Source: Clostridia bacterium
GTDB taxonomy: Bacteria; Bacillota; Clostridia; Christensenellales; Borkfalkiaceae
Direction of reading: 5' to 3'
Assembly (NCBI GenBank): GCA_900767195.1
Contig: CAAFYG010000054.1
Location: 1 to 27,262, forward strand
DNA length: 27,262 nt
The notes under the pieces were generated by a model. That model was given only the letters and a program-made list of their open reading frames with translations. It was not told the DNA's origin and did not search any database. Shown piece by piece: positions 1 through 6,403 of the stretch. Position 1 is the first letter of the stretch; every line of letters begins with the position of its first letter. The position numbers and the translations under genes are program-made.

Positions 1-1
1 C

Positions 2-325
2 AGTTACGAAGATCAGAATTTGCGCCACAACGAGCTTACGATTGATCCTTATGCAAAACAAGCAACCGAAGAGGCATCATACGAACGTTACGATAAACTG
101 ATCGCAAAAATGGCGTTACCCGATTATGAATACGAAACGCTTTTAGCGATGATGAACACTAAACGATCGATATTCATAAAGCATCCTTCTATAAAATCGG
201 AGGATGTTATATTTTTATACCCTAATTGCGCTTTGCAATACTCGCTCGGCTTCATTTTTGAACTTTTGTATTCTGTATACTTTTTTTCGTTAAAAATTAC
301 TAATGTATATCTTCGTCTTGAATAG
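2..325 (+). CDS. 3' end of an unrecognised protein gene
   Basis: An open frame enters from the left edge with no stop before it and ends at a TAG at 323-325, so this is the C-terminal part of a larger gene; a TTG at 20 is unlikely to be the real start. The first ~50 residues are polar and charged with many Tyr and Glu. The last ~40 residues are hydrophobic and aromatic, and may be read into AT-rich noncoding DNA. A small inverted repeat (catcct/aggatg, about 183-213) lies inside it. I do not recognise the family. It converges with the hipA-like gene and both share the AT-rich composition of the recombinase region, so it may belong to a mobile element. Confidence 0.35.
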   Translation, partial: SYEDQNLRHNELTIDPYAKQATEEASYERYDKLIAKMALPDYEYETLLAMMNTKRSIFIKHPSIKSEDVIFLYPNCALQYSLGFIFELLYSVYFFSLKITNVYLRLE

Positions 326-380
326 AGAAAATCTTTTTGATTTTATATTTATAATTTAATTCAGCCGCCTCAACGATGCC

Positions 381-1517
381 TTAATTTTCACATATTGCGC
401 GTATATTTCTTATTATTGCTTTGCTTTCAGCAAGGTTTAATTTGAATTCTTCCGCAACTGCGAGCAAATCTTTTTCGCTTGGATTGCCGTTACCGTTTAC
501 CGTCATTTCGTGTTCAAATTTTTCGGGCGTTTTCGTTAAATCGTATGCAGGCGATAATACATACCCCTTTTTCCCTTCATGATATAAAAACGAAAAATTC
601 TTTCCGTGGTCGTCTTTATTTTTGTAAAATACGTTAAAACACATCCGTCGATACGTTTCGTACATATCCTCTTTCGGATTTACGCATATTTCCTGTATCA
701 CCTGAAACAAGTGCATATAATCAAGATTCGGTATTTTGTGGGTTGTTTCCAACAACGCCGACAACGATACCATATGCAATCGCTTTTCTTTCAAAATCTC
801 GCTATCGCCCGTGTTTGAATACGCCCGATCAAAACGCTTCGTTCCGAAGTAGCCTGTGCATTTTTCCGACGGAAACATTCGAAATTCATTTACTTGAATT
901 CCGCATTTCTTCGCCGTTTCATTCGCTTTATATTCTTCGCTTCCCACATTTTCCGGATCGATTCTGCACGCAAATTTTACAATCCATTCTTCACCGTCGA
1001 TTTTTATATGCGCTTTGGGTCGCGCTCCGCCGCTCGAACCGCCGAGCGCATATACTTCGTCAAGCTCGTTTTCGTTTGCCGAATCATTCAGAATATCATT
1101 TATTGCCTTGGATAACGTATCAAAATTATTTACGTCCGAAATTGGCTCGGCATAGGGTTGACTCGGCTCGTAAGTCAAGCCGCCAAGTCCGTTTTTTCCT
1201 ATCAAAGAAAGTTTCGTAAGCACAGACAATCGTTCCGGGTTGATTCCGTTTCTCGATAAGAAACGATTTAAAAGCAATTCGCCCCAGCCATCGGGCAAAG
1301 AATCGAAAAATACGCCGTACAGCCCGCCGAACATTTCTTTTCCGGACGTATAAATTGTATCGGATAACGGCAAAGATAACGGCGAAACGGAAAATCCGTT
1401 TTTCTGCCATTCTTCATCGTATTGAAATCCGATTACGGAAGGTGTGATTTGCGCAAGATACCCTACCGTTTTTTCGTTATACTTAACGGTTACTTTTTTG
1501 ATTTCCTTTATTTTCAT
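381..1517 (-). CDS. hipA: HipA-type serine/threonine kinase toxin
   Basis: 378-residue HipA-family kinase, full length for the family. The N-terminal HipA-coupled domain covers about residues 8-115 and the kinase C-terminal domain about 150-370. Visible motifs are the glycine-rich ejectable loop GGSSGGARPK (159-168), the ATP-binding lysine K181 in IVKF, the catalytic loop KDDHGKNFSF (301-310), and the metal-binding Asp in AYDL (D326). Characterised HipA proteins phosphorylate glutamyl-tRNA synthetase or related targets and cause growth arrest; the target here is unknown. The start codon overlaps the hipB-like stop as ATGA, so the pair is translationally coupled, antitoxin first. All catalytic positions look intact, so the toxin is probably functional. 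Confidence 0.93.
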   Translation of the reverse strand: MKIKEIKKVTVKYNEKTVGYLAQITPSVIGFQYDEEWQKNGFSVSPLSLPLSDTIYTSGKEMFGGLYGVFFDSLPDGWGELLLNRFLSRNGINPERLSVLTKLSLIGKNGLGGLTYEPSQPYAEPISDVNNFDTLSKAINDILNDSANENELDEVYALGGSSGGARPKAHIKIDGEEWIVKFACRIDPENVGSEEYKANETAKKCGIQVNEFRMFPSEKCTGYFGTKRFDRAYSNTGDSEILKEKRLHMVSLSALLETTHKIPNLDYMHLFQVIQEICVNPKEDMYETYRRMCFNVFYKNKDDHGKNFSFLYHEGKKGYVLSPAYDLTKTPEKFEHEMTVNGNGNPSEKDLLAVAEEFKLNLAESKAIIRNIRAICEN

Positions 1518-1804
1518 ACGTCAAAATCCTTCAAACTCGTGATTGCTTTGCGCGTGAATAAAGCATTAAAATCTTCCAGAACGCCGAGTACATTCGCGAT
1601 TTTTAATAGAGAAAACAATGAAATTTCCCCGCTGTTCTCAAACCTACGCACCGAAGCATAAGAAACGCCCGATCTCACGGAAAGTTCTTTCTGTGTCAGT
1701 TTCATTTGCTTTCTGCTTGTTTTTTCTTTTTCCGCCAATTTCCGTGCCATCGATTGCGGCGTGATTACTTCCACAAATTGATTGATGTCGAATTTATTTT
1801 TCAT
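1514..1804 (-). CDS. hipB: HipB-type XRE-family antitoxin/repressor
   Basis: 96-residue protein with a Cro/C1-type helix-turn-helix at about residues 33-72 (LTQKELSVRSGVSYASVRRF region). Its position directly before and overlapping the HipA gene identifies it as the HipB-like antitoxin, which neutralises the kinase and represses the operon. The ~30 residues before the HTH and the tail ending in KDFDV resemble other HipB proteins in layout. There is no Shine-Dalgarno site before the ATG: the -10 box ends only 9 nt upstream, so the mRNA is predicted to be leaderless or nearly so. Two N8-spaced palindromes lie just upstream and are the probable binding sites. Confidence 0.9.
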   Translation of the reverse strand: MKNKFDINQFVEVITPQSMARKLAEKEKTSRKQMKLTQKELSVRSGVSYASVRRFENSGEISLFSLLKIANVLGVLEDFNALFTRKAITSLKDFDV

Positions 1805-1824
1805 AGTGCTTATATTTTAGCACT
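1805..1824. promoter_or_regulatory. HipB operator O1
   Basis: Perfect palindrome AGTGCT-N8-AGCACT covering the -10 and the predicted transcription start. The 8-bp spacer matches the TATCC-N8-GGATA form of the known E. coli HipB operators, but the half-site is different. Confidence 0.7.
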
Positions 1825-1842
1825 TTTCTTTTAAAATGTCAA
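1814..1842 (-). promoter_or_regulatory. hipBA promoter, near-consensus and leaderless
   Basis: On the minus strand, TTGACA (1837-1842) and TAAAAT (1814-1819) are separated by exactly 17 bp. The -10 ends 9 nt before the hipB-like ATG (1802-1804), so transcription should start within about 1-3 nt of the start codon. The -10 box lies inside operator O1. Confidence 0.75.
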
Positions 1843-1845
1843 TAG

Positions 1846-1865
1846 ATTGCTCGTATTTTAGCAAT
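1846..1865. promoter_or_regulatory. HipB operator O2
   Basis: Perfect palindrome ATTGCT-N8-AGCAAT just upstream of the -35, centred 41 bp (about four helical turns) from O1. It overlaps the stop codon of the upstream small gene, so repression could be coupled to its 3' end. Confidence 0.65.
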
Positions 1866-2070
1866 TTTTATTGCGATTATTTTTTAATCTTTCAAAAAGC
1901 ACCGCAGCAAAACAATTCAGCGTTTCTTCCGAAATTTGAGCCAGATCCGGAACGCCGTTTATAAATATCCGTTTTCCCGTTTGATTTTCTTCAAACGGGA
2001 TTTCTTTTATTCCTTGAAATTCGGCGCACGTTTTCGCTTCACTTTCCCGCATTGATATTTTTTCTTCCAT
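1858..2070 (-). CDS. Small hypothetical protein
   Basis: 70-residue acidic protein, not recognised. It has a good Shine-Dalgarno site (GGAGG, 9 nt before the ATG) and a TATAAT-like box at 2097-2102 on the same strand. Its C-terminal part has a helix-forming stretch (SEETLNCFAAVLFERL) like that of many small proteins in Clostridial mobile elements, but no catalytic motif is visible. Its stop codon lies in operator O2 of the hipBA-like pair downstream. Confidence 0.5.
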   Translation of the reverse strand: MEEKISMRESEAKTCAEFQGIKEIPFEENQTGKRIFINGVPDLAQISEETLNCFAAVLFERLKNNRNKNC

Positions 2071-2223
2071 TTCTGTTCGCCTCCGTTTTTTCTTTTATTA
2101 TACCACAAACCAAGTCAATTTGCACGGGGTGAACGCCGACAGAAATTACCGGCTATGCCGACAAATTTCACTTATTTTTCCGGATAAAAACCGGATTTTA
2201 TTTTTATCTCAACGCTTTGATGA

Positions 2224-2406
2224 TCATGTTAGTCTATTGAAAAAAACAAGCTCTGTATTCAAATAATAGTTTTGAGAATTTTGCGAAAACAGTAAGGTCA
2301 TTTTATCCGCACTTTCGGGCGTAACTCTCTGCGTTGCGGTAAAATCGATCTCTCTTCTGCCGCTAAATAACGGCAACCCTTCAGCAGAAATTTTTAACAC
2401 TTTCAT
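2224..2406 (-). pseudogene. Truncated AAA-family ATPase (N-terminal 50 codons)
   Basis: The first ~50 residues match the start of a family of AAA/ABC-like ATPases (AAA_15/OLD-like) often found in defence and mobile regions: a leading beta strand (KVLKISAEGLPLFSG), then EIDFTATQRV, then SQNSQNYYLN. In those proteins a Walker A motif of the form GxNASGKT follows within about 10 residues. Here the frame instead reads ELVFFNRLT and stops, so the nucleotide-binding core is gone and the break lies near 2235-2255. The original AGGAG Shine-Dalgarno site (9 nt before the ATG) and an extended -10 promoter survive. The family call rests on remembered N-terminal similarity only. Confidence 0.6.
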
Positions 2407-2426
2407 GCAATCTATCTCCTAATTAT

Positions 2427-2509
2427 GCATTTTTTGTTTTTATTATCTAAATTATAGCACTTATCTGTTCTTCCGGCTAGAATAAAAACGCATTTTTTGT
2501 TTTTATTAT
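2427..2509. repeat. 20-nt direct repeat pair around the ATPase promoter
   Basis: The same AT-rich 20-mer (gcattttttg then tttttattat) occurs exactly at 2427-2446 and 2490-2509, 63 bp apart, flanking the extended -10. It could be a regulatory repeat or a scar of slippage or insertion. Confidence 0.6.
2451..2456 (-). promoter_or_regulatory. Extended -10 promoter of the truncated ATPase
   Basis: TGCTATAAT on the minus strand is a TGn extended -10. No good -35 lies 17 bp upstream. It is placed about 45 nt before the start of the truncated ATPase gene. Confidence 0.45.
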
Positions 2510-2580
2510 TTCGACTGAGCTTCTTTTATCAAAAAAACCGTAGCCGTCAAAGGGTAAAAATATTGCGTATATTTTGTACG

Positions 2581-2610
2581 CCGCAGTTTTCGTTTGAAAC
2601 TGCGGCTTAT
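2581..2610 (+). terminator. Hairpin with T-rich tail
   Basis: CCGCAGTTT (2581-2589) pairs with AAACTGCGG (2597-2605), followed by CTTATTTTATT. It has the form of a weak intrinsic terminator on the plus strand, although no plus-strand gene directly precedes it, so it may be a scar of a lost gene. Confidence 0.45.
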
Positions 2611-2717
2611 TTTATTGCAATGCAATTTTTTTAACTACGGATACATTATTTTAATCGCTAATTTTTTTCTACGCCGCCTTTGACTGCTCCGTATTTTTTT
2701 GATGGGGTGTTTTTGTG

Positions 2718-2742
2718 ATTAAGCCGAATGTTTCGGCTTAAT
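2718..2742. repeat. Perfect 10-bp hairpin
   Basis: ATTAAGCCGA, a 5-nt loop ATGTT, then TCGGCTTAAT. There is no immediate T-run on either strand, so it is not an obvious terminator. Confidence 0.55.
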
Positions 2743-2800
2743 CCCATAAAACTTTTTGTCTTTTGTCTGCGCAAGCGCAATCGTATTTTTAGCGGGGTAT

Positions 2801-2865
2801 TCGTCGGGTTTTGTCCCTCTTTTTGATAAAGCTCGTCGGATTTTACATTAGTTTTCGTCGGATTT
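2801..2865 (+). repeat. Three TCGTCGGRTTT direct repeats
   Basis: Copies begin at 2801, 2833 and 2855 (spacings 32 and 22). They sit 83-147 bp before the recombinase start. Possible recombinase-binding or regulatory repeats. Confidence 0.5.
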
Positions 2866-2947
2866 ACCCCCTAACGCTTTTCTTCGTAATTGTGCTACGC
2901 TTGAATTACAAGACAAGATACCCGAAAGGAGAGTCACAAATATAACT

Positions 2948-4627
2948 ATGAAATCGGCAGTCATTTATGCCCGCTATTCCAGCGAACGGCAAACGGAACA
3001 ATCCATTGAAGGACAACTTCGTATCTGCAACGAATTTGCCAAACAAAACGATCTTGAAATTGTAGATACTTATATCGATCGAGCGATGACCGGTACGAAC
3101 GACAACCGCCCTGCTTTTCAGAAAATGCTGAAAGACGCCGAGATTTCCGGGCTTTGGCAAATCGTTCTCGTATATGCTATCGATCGTTTCGGAAGAAACT
3201 CTATCGAAGTCGCCGTCAATAAACAAAAACTGAAGAAAAATAAAAAAACTTTGATTTCCGCCACGCAGCGTACAAGCGAAAACATCGACGGCTCAAAAAA
3301 TCTCGACGGCATTATCCTTGAAAATATGTATATCGGATTAGCCGAATATTACTCCGCCGAACTCTCGCAAAAAATTAAACGCGGTTTACATGAAAGCCGA
3401 CAAAAAGGCTTCTGCGGCGGCGGAAGACCGCCGTACGGTTATTATTATAAAGACAGACGCGTGTGCATTGACGAAGAGCGAGCCGACGTTATACGTTTCA
3501 TTTTCAAAGAATATTATTCGGGAAAAGTCGTGCGTGAAATCATCGATGAACTCACCGAAAAAGGTGTTTTATATCACGGAAAACGATTCATTGAAAATAC
3601 TATATTCAAAATTCTTCACAACGAAAAATACATAGGAATAGCACGCTATGACGACGGTGTTTACAACAATATATTTCCTGCTCTTATAGATAAAAACACA
3701 TTTGACGGCGTACAAACTATCCTTTCGCAAAATAAAATCGGCTCTCGTAATCCTAATTCCGTTTATTTGCTCAAAAACAAAATTATATGCGGCTGTTGCG
3801 GTAATCGCTATCAGGGCGACTGCGGCACAAATCCACGAGGAAACACTTTTTATTATTATTCCTGTATGGGCAGAAAAAAACTGCATATCTGCACAAGTGA
3901 ACGATTAAAAAAAGAAGTATTCGAAAATATGATTACCGGGATTATTTTTGAAATACTTAAAAATGACGAGAAAGTAGATGCTATCGCCGAAAAGCTGACT
4001 GAAATATGCAACGGAAAAGCCAAAGAAAATTCCGCCGCCGAACTCTTAAAAAAAGATAAAACCGAACTTCAAAAATCGATTGATAATGTTATGAAAGCCA
4101 TTGAACAAGGCATTATCACAGAATCGACGAAGGCGCGGTTGCAAGATTTAGAGACTAAAAAGCATTCGCTCGAAGAAAAAATTCTGCTTGCCGAATATTC
4201 CGAACAGCAGAAAATAACCAAACAAGAAATTTATGATTATCTGAAAACAACGCTAAAAAAGGAGCCGCGATTCTTACTTAACTTGCTCGTCAATAAAATT
4301 ATTGTGTACAAAGATAAAATTGAAATTTTCTTTAATTTTACGAATAGGACTCCGCCTACCCCGCCGATATCCCCCGAAGATACGCCCGATTCATTACATC
4401 GTGTTTCTTTTTCTGCCGTCTGTTCGAATTTATCAAATAAGTGTCCACCAAAAAGACACACGCAAAAGGAGCGTATAAAACTCCGCCGCGTGTGTCTTTT
4501 TCTTTTCAAAACAGGGGTAAATTACCGTATTTACAGCATTTTCATCCTTTCCTCCTTGCAAGCGCGCCACGTGCCGTTTCCCCGTTGCGCTACGTTTCAA
4601 AACGTGTTCCGCTCCGCAAAGCCATAA
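2948..4627 (+). CDS. Large serine recombinase (site-specific integrase)
   Basis: 559-residue large serine recombinase, mediating integration and excision of a mobile element. The resolvase domain covers about 3-150, with catalytic Ser11 in YARYSS and conserved Arg residues in AIDRFGRN (77-84). The recombinase domain covers about 155-260. A zinc ribbon follows with C281, C284, C306 and C315, then a coiled coil at about 362-425 and a DUF4368-like end with NLLVNKIIVYKDKIEIFF near 445-462. An AAAGGAG site lies 16 nt before the ATG, further than usual. Residues from about 500 on are encoded across and beyond a terminator hairpin (4450-4501), so the tail is probably read into flanking DNA and the element end may lie near 4380-4450. 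The genes it mobilises would lie to the left. Confidence 0.92.
   Translation: MKSAVIYARYSSERQTEQSIEGQLRICNEFAKQNDLEIVDTYIDRAMTGTNDNRPAFQKMLKDAEISGLWQIVLVYAIDRFGRNSIEVAVNKQKLKKNKKTLISATQRTSENIDGSKNLDGIILENMYIGLAEYYSAELSQKIKRGLHESRQKGFCGGGRPPYGYYYKDRRVCIDEERADVIRFIFKEYYSGKVVREIIDELTEKGVLYHGKRFIENTIFKILHNEKYIGIARYDDGVYNNIFPALIDKNTFDGVQTILSQNKIGSRNPNSVYLLKNKIICGCCGNRYQGDCGTNPRGNTFYYYSCMGRKKLHICTSERLKKEVFENMITGIIFEILKNDEKVDAIAEKLTEICNGKAKENSAAELLKKDKTELQKSIDNVMKAIEQGIITESTKARLQDLETKKHSLEEKILLAEYSEQQKITKQEIYDYLKTTLKKEPRFLLNLLVNKIIVYKDKIEIFFNFTNRTPPTPPISPEDTPDSLHRVSFSAVCSNLSNKCPPKRHTQKERIKLRRVCLFLFKTGVNYRIYSIFILSSLQARHVPFPRCATFQNVFRSAKP
4450..4501. terminator. Bidirectional intrinsic terminator
   Basis: A 14-bp perfect stem, AAAAAGACACACGC (4450-4463) with GCGTGTGTCTTTTT (4488-4501), with a small inner GGAG/CTCC stem and T-runs on both strands. 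It suits the end of the minus-strand glycan operon and also lies within the 3' end of the recombinase frame. Confidence 0.85.
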
Positions 4628-4684
4628 AACATTTTCGCTACCTTTCCCCGAGGCGTTACTTTTCCTCGGTACTATCTTCCCTCG

Positions 4685-6322
4685 TCATCTTCCCGCGGCG
4701 GTAAGTATCAGACAATCTCCCACTTTTCGCAAAGCGTTTCCAAAATTGCATGTCTTATTTCTCACGGCAAGGGTTCCGTCTTCGCCTTTCGTAACAAAAG
4801 TAGACGATCCTCCCCCGTCGAGATTGAGCGCGTATTCGACATTTAACCCGATGAAAATCTGCGCGAGATCCACAAGATTCACCCCTGCGGAGTAGCCGTT
4901 TTGTCTGCCGTCTACAACAATCGCGATCAGATCGCCGTTTTTGCGGAATCCCACCGAAGTACGCGGGTGCGCGTTCGTTCCGATTGCGTCGCCGCCCTCG
5001 GTATAGCTGATATCGAACGGCTTTCCGTCTTTCACGATCACTCCGCGCCCGCCGCATGCCTGTGCAAGCTCGCCCGAGATTTTCGAAAGCAAATCGTATT
5101 CGCCTATCGCGAATTTCCCGTTTTGGTATACGCCGAAAAAGTCGTGATGTTTTACGCCAAGACCGCGGGAGAGCATTTTACCGTCGCTGATCAGTATTCC
5201 CTCCGGTTCATCGCCGTTGCCCATTCTGAAATACCCGCCGTTGCAGGCAAACAACACGTCTTCCCCCGCCGATTGATACGCCTTTGCGGTGGAAAACACG
5301 TCCGAAAGCACAGGACTCCCCTTTGCGTAGCCGGGGTACGTGCCTACGCGAAGATTCCAGTTCCCTCCCGCAAGCGCCTCCAGCACGTACACGCTTTGCG
5401 GCGTGCCGTTCTCGTCGGTCATGGTAAAATTTCTCCACGTTACGCCTTCTGCAAGCGCCGTAACAGGCACAACGACGCCGCTTTCTTCGTAATCGGAATC
5501 CAAGTATTCCCAAACCCTGTAAGATTCCGCCGTTTCGCCCAGAATCACGTTCCGATTTTCCGAGCGGAAGAAATGCGCGATAAAACTATCGGCGGCGCGC
5601 TCCGTTTCCGCCGCGGCGAATCTCACCGTTAAAGAAGTGGCGTCTGCTTCCACCGTGCAGATTTCCGCGTTTTCCCAAATCTGCTCCGGCGAAAGCGCAA
5701 TCGTGTAGAAATTTTCCGTTTCCGACTGCTCCGTCGCAAAAAGCACATACCCCGAATTTTCTTCCAGCCATGCGCAAATCTCTTTTGCCGCTTTTTCCGA
5801 AACTTTGTCGCCGTCGGGGTAAACCACGTCGTAACACCCGAGCGGCATACCCAGTGCCTGCGCGCTGTTTATGCGATAGAACGCGGAAGCGGAAGAAGCG
5901 CTTGTGCCGTTGCCGAACTCTGAGCGGATAAACTTTTCGGTAAAAGCGGCAACCGCGCCGTTGTACTCGCCCGTATTCGAAGTTATGTAAACGCACCCGT
6001 CCAGAGCGCGCACGTCCCAACCGCCTTTTTTAGAAAAGCGGGGAGCATAATAGCTGTAACTTCTCCCGCGAACGTTTCCCACAAGAATTTCCGCCCCGCT
6101 TGCCGAAGCGGAATCCCCTTTTACGGGCAAAATTTTTCCCGTATCGTCTTTCATCGCCGCGGCGATTTTTTCTGCGGCAGTCTTCGCCGCCCCGTCGTTT
6201 TCCGCATACACAACGGAATAATTTTCCAACGCGTGTTTTTTATTCTCTTCGCGCGAAGCGCACCCCGCAAGCGCAAAAAACAGAACGAACGCCGCCGCAA
6301 TACAGGCAATTTTTTTCTTCAT
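4685..6322 (-). CDS. Phosphodiester glycosidase (NAGPA-type) lipoprotein with GH67N-like domain
   Basis: 545-residue lipoprotein (signal peptide MKKKIACIAAAFVLFFALAG, lipidated Cys21). I chose the ATG at 6322 because GGGAG lies 7 nt upstream; an ATG at 6400 adds 26 residues without a site and spoils the signal peptide. The N-terminal half (about 32-260) has the alpha/beta pattern of GH67-N/DUF4838 domains: SVVYAENDGAAKTAA, then EILVGN, then GCVYITSNTGEYNGAVAAF. The C-terminal half is a phosphodiester glycosidase domain with ACNGGYF (~360), HPRTSVGF (~452), VVDGRQ (~471) and NLDGGGSSTF (~500). Relatives include the uncovering enzyme that removes GlcNAc from GlcNAc-1-phosphodiester-mannose. It is the last gene of the operon, 81 nt after the previous gene and beyond an intervening hairpin, and would act at the cell surface on glycan phosphodiesters. 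Confidence 0.85.
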   Translation of the reverse strand: MKKKIACIAAAFVLFFALAGCASREENKKHALENYSVVYAENDGAAKTAAEKIAAAMKDDTGKILPVKGDSASASGAEILVGNVRGRSYSYYAPRFSKKGGWDVRALDGCVYITSNTGEYNGAVAAFTEKFIRSEFGNGTSASSASAFYRINSAQALGMPLGCYDVVYPDGDKVSEKAAKEICAWLEENSGYVLFATEQSETENFYTIALSPEQIWENAEICTVEADATSLTVRFAAAETERAADSFIAHFFRSENRNVILGETAESYRVWEYLDSDYEESGVVVPVTALAEGVTWRNFTMTDENGTPQSVYVLEALAGGNWNLRVGTYPGYAKGSPVLSDVFSTAKAYQSAGEDVLFACNGGYFRMGNGDEPEGILISDGKMLSRGLGVKHHDFFGVYQNGKFAIGEYDLLSKISGELAQACGGRGVIVKDGKPFDISYTEGGDAIGTNAHPRTSVGFRKNGDLIAIVVDGRQNGYSAGVNLVDLAQIFIGLNVEYALNLDGGGSSTFVTKGEDGTLAVRNKTCNFGNALRKVGDCLILTAAGR

Positions 6323-6362
6323 AACCGTTCTCCCGATCGTTTTTTCTGTATTACCGTATGTA

Positions 6363-6397
6363 AAAGCCGCGCTTTTCTTCTGAAAAAGGGCGGCTTT
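6363..6397 (-). promoter_or_regulatory. Intercistronic stem-loop
   Basis: On the minus strand AAAGCCGC pairs with GCGGCTTT (8 bp), and an inner CTTTT/AAAAG extension continues the stem. It lies between the TIM-barrel lipoprotein gene and the phosphodiester glycosidase gene. Only three U follow the stem, so it is more likely an mRNA-stability or partial attenuation element than a full terminator. Confidence 0.5.
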
Positions 6398-6403
6398 CAT
6401 CGT

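Larger units (their letters stand above)
2407..2947. other. 541-bp noncoding region before the recombinase
   Basis: No credible gene. It holds the ATPase promoter and 20-nt repeats, a 9-bp hairpin with a T-rich tail (2581-2605), a perfect 10-bp hairpin (2718-2742), a short palindrome tgcgcaagcgca near 2768, and three copies of TCGTCGGRTTT at 2801, 2833 and 2855 just before the recombinase. In related integrases such a position can hold the attachment site or binding sites for the recombinase, but nothing here proves it. Confidence 0.5.

Noticed and set aside
6323..6400. Longer start for the phosphodiester glycosidase at ATG 6400.
   Set aside because: It lacks a ribosome-binding site and puts 26 polar residues before a clear lipoprotein signal peptide; GGGAG sits 7 nt before ATG 6322.
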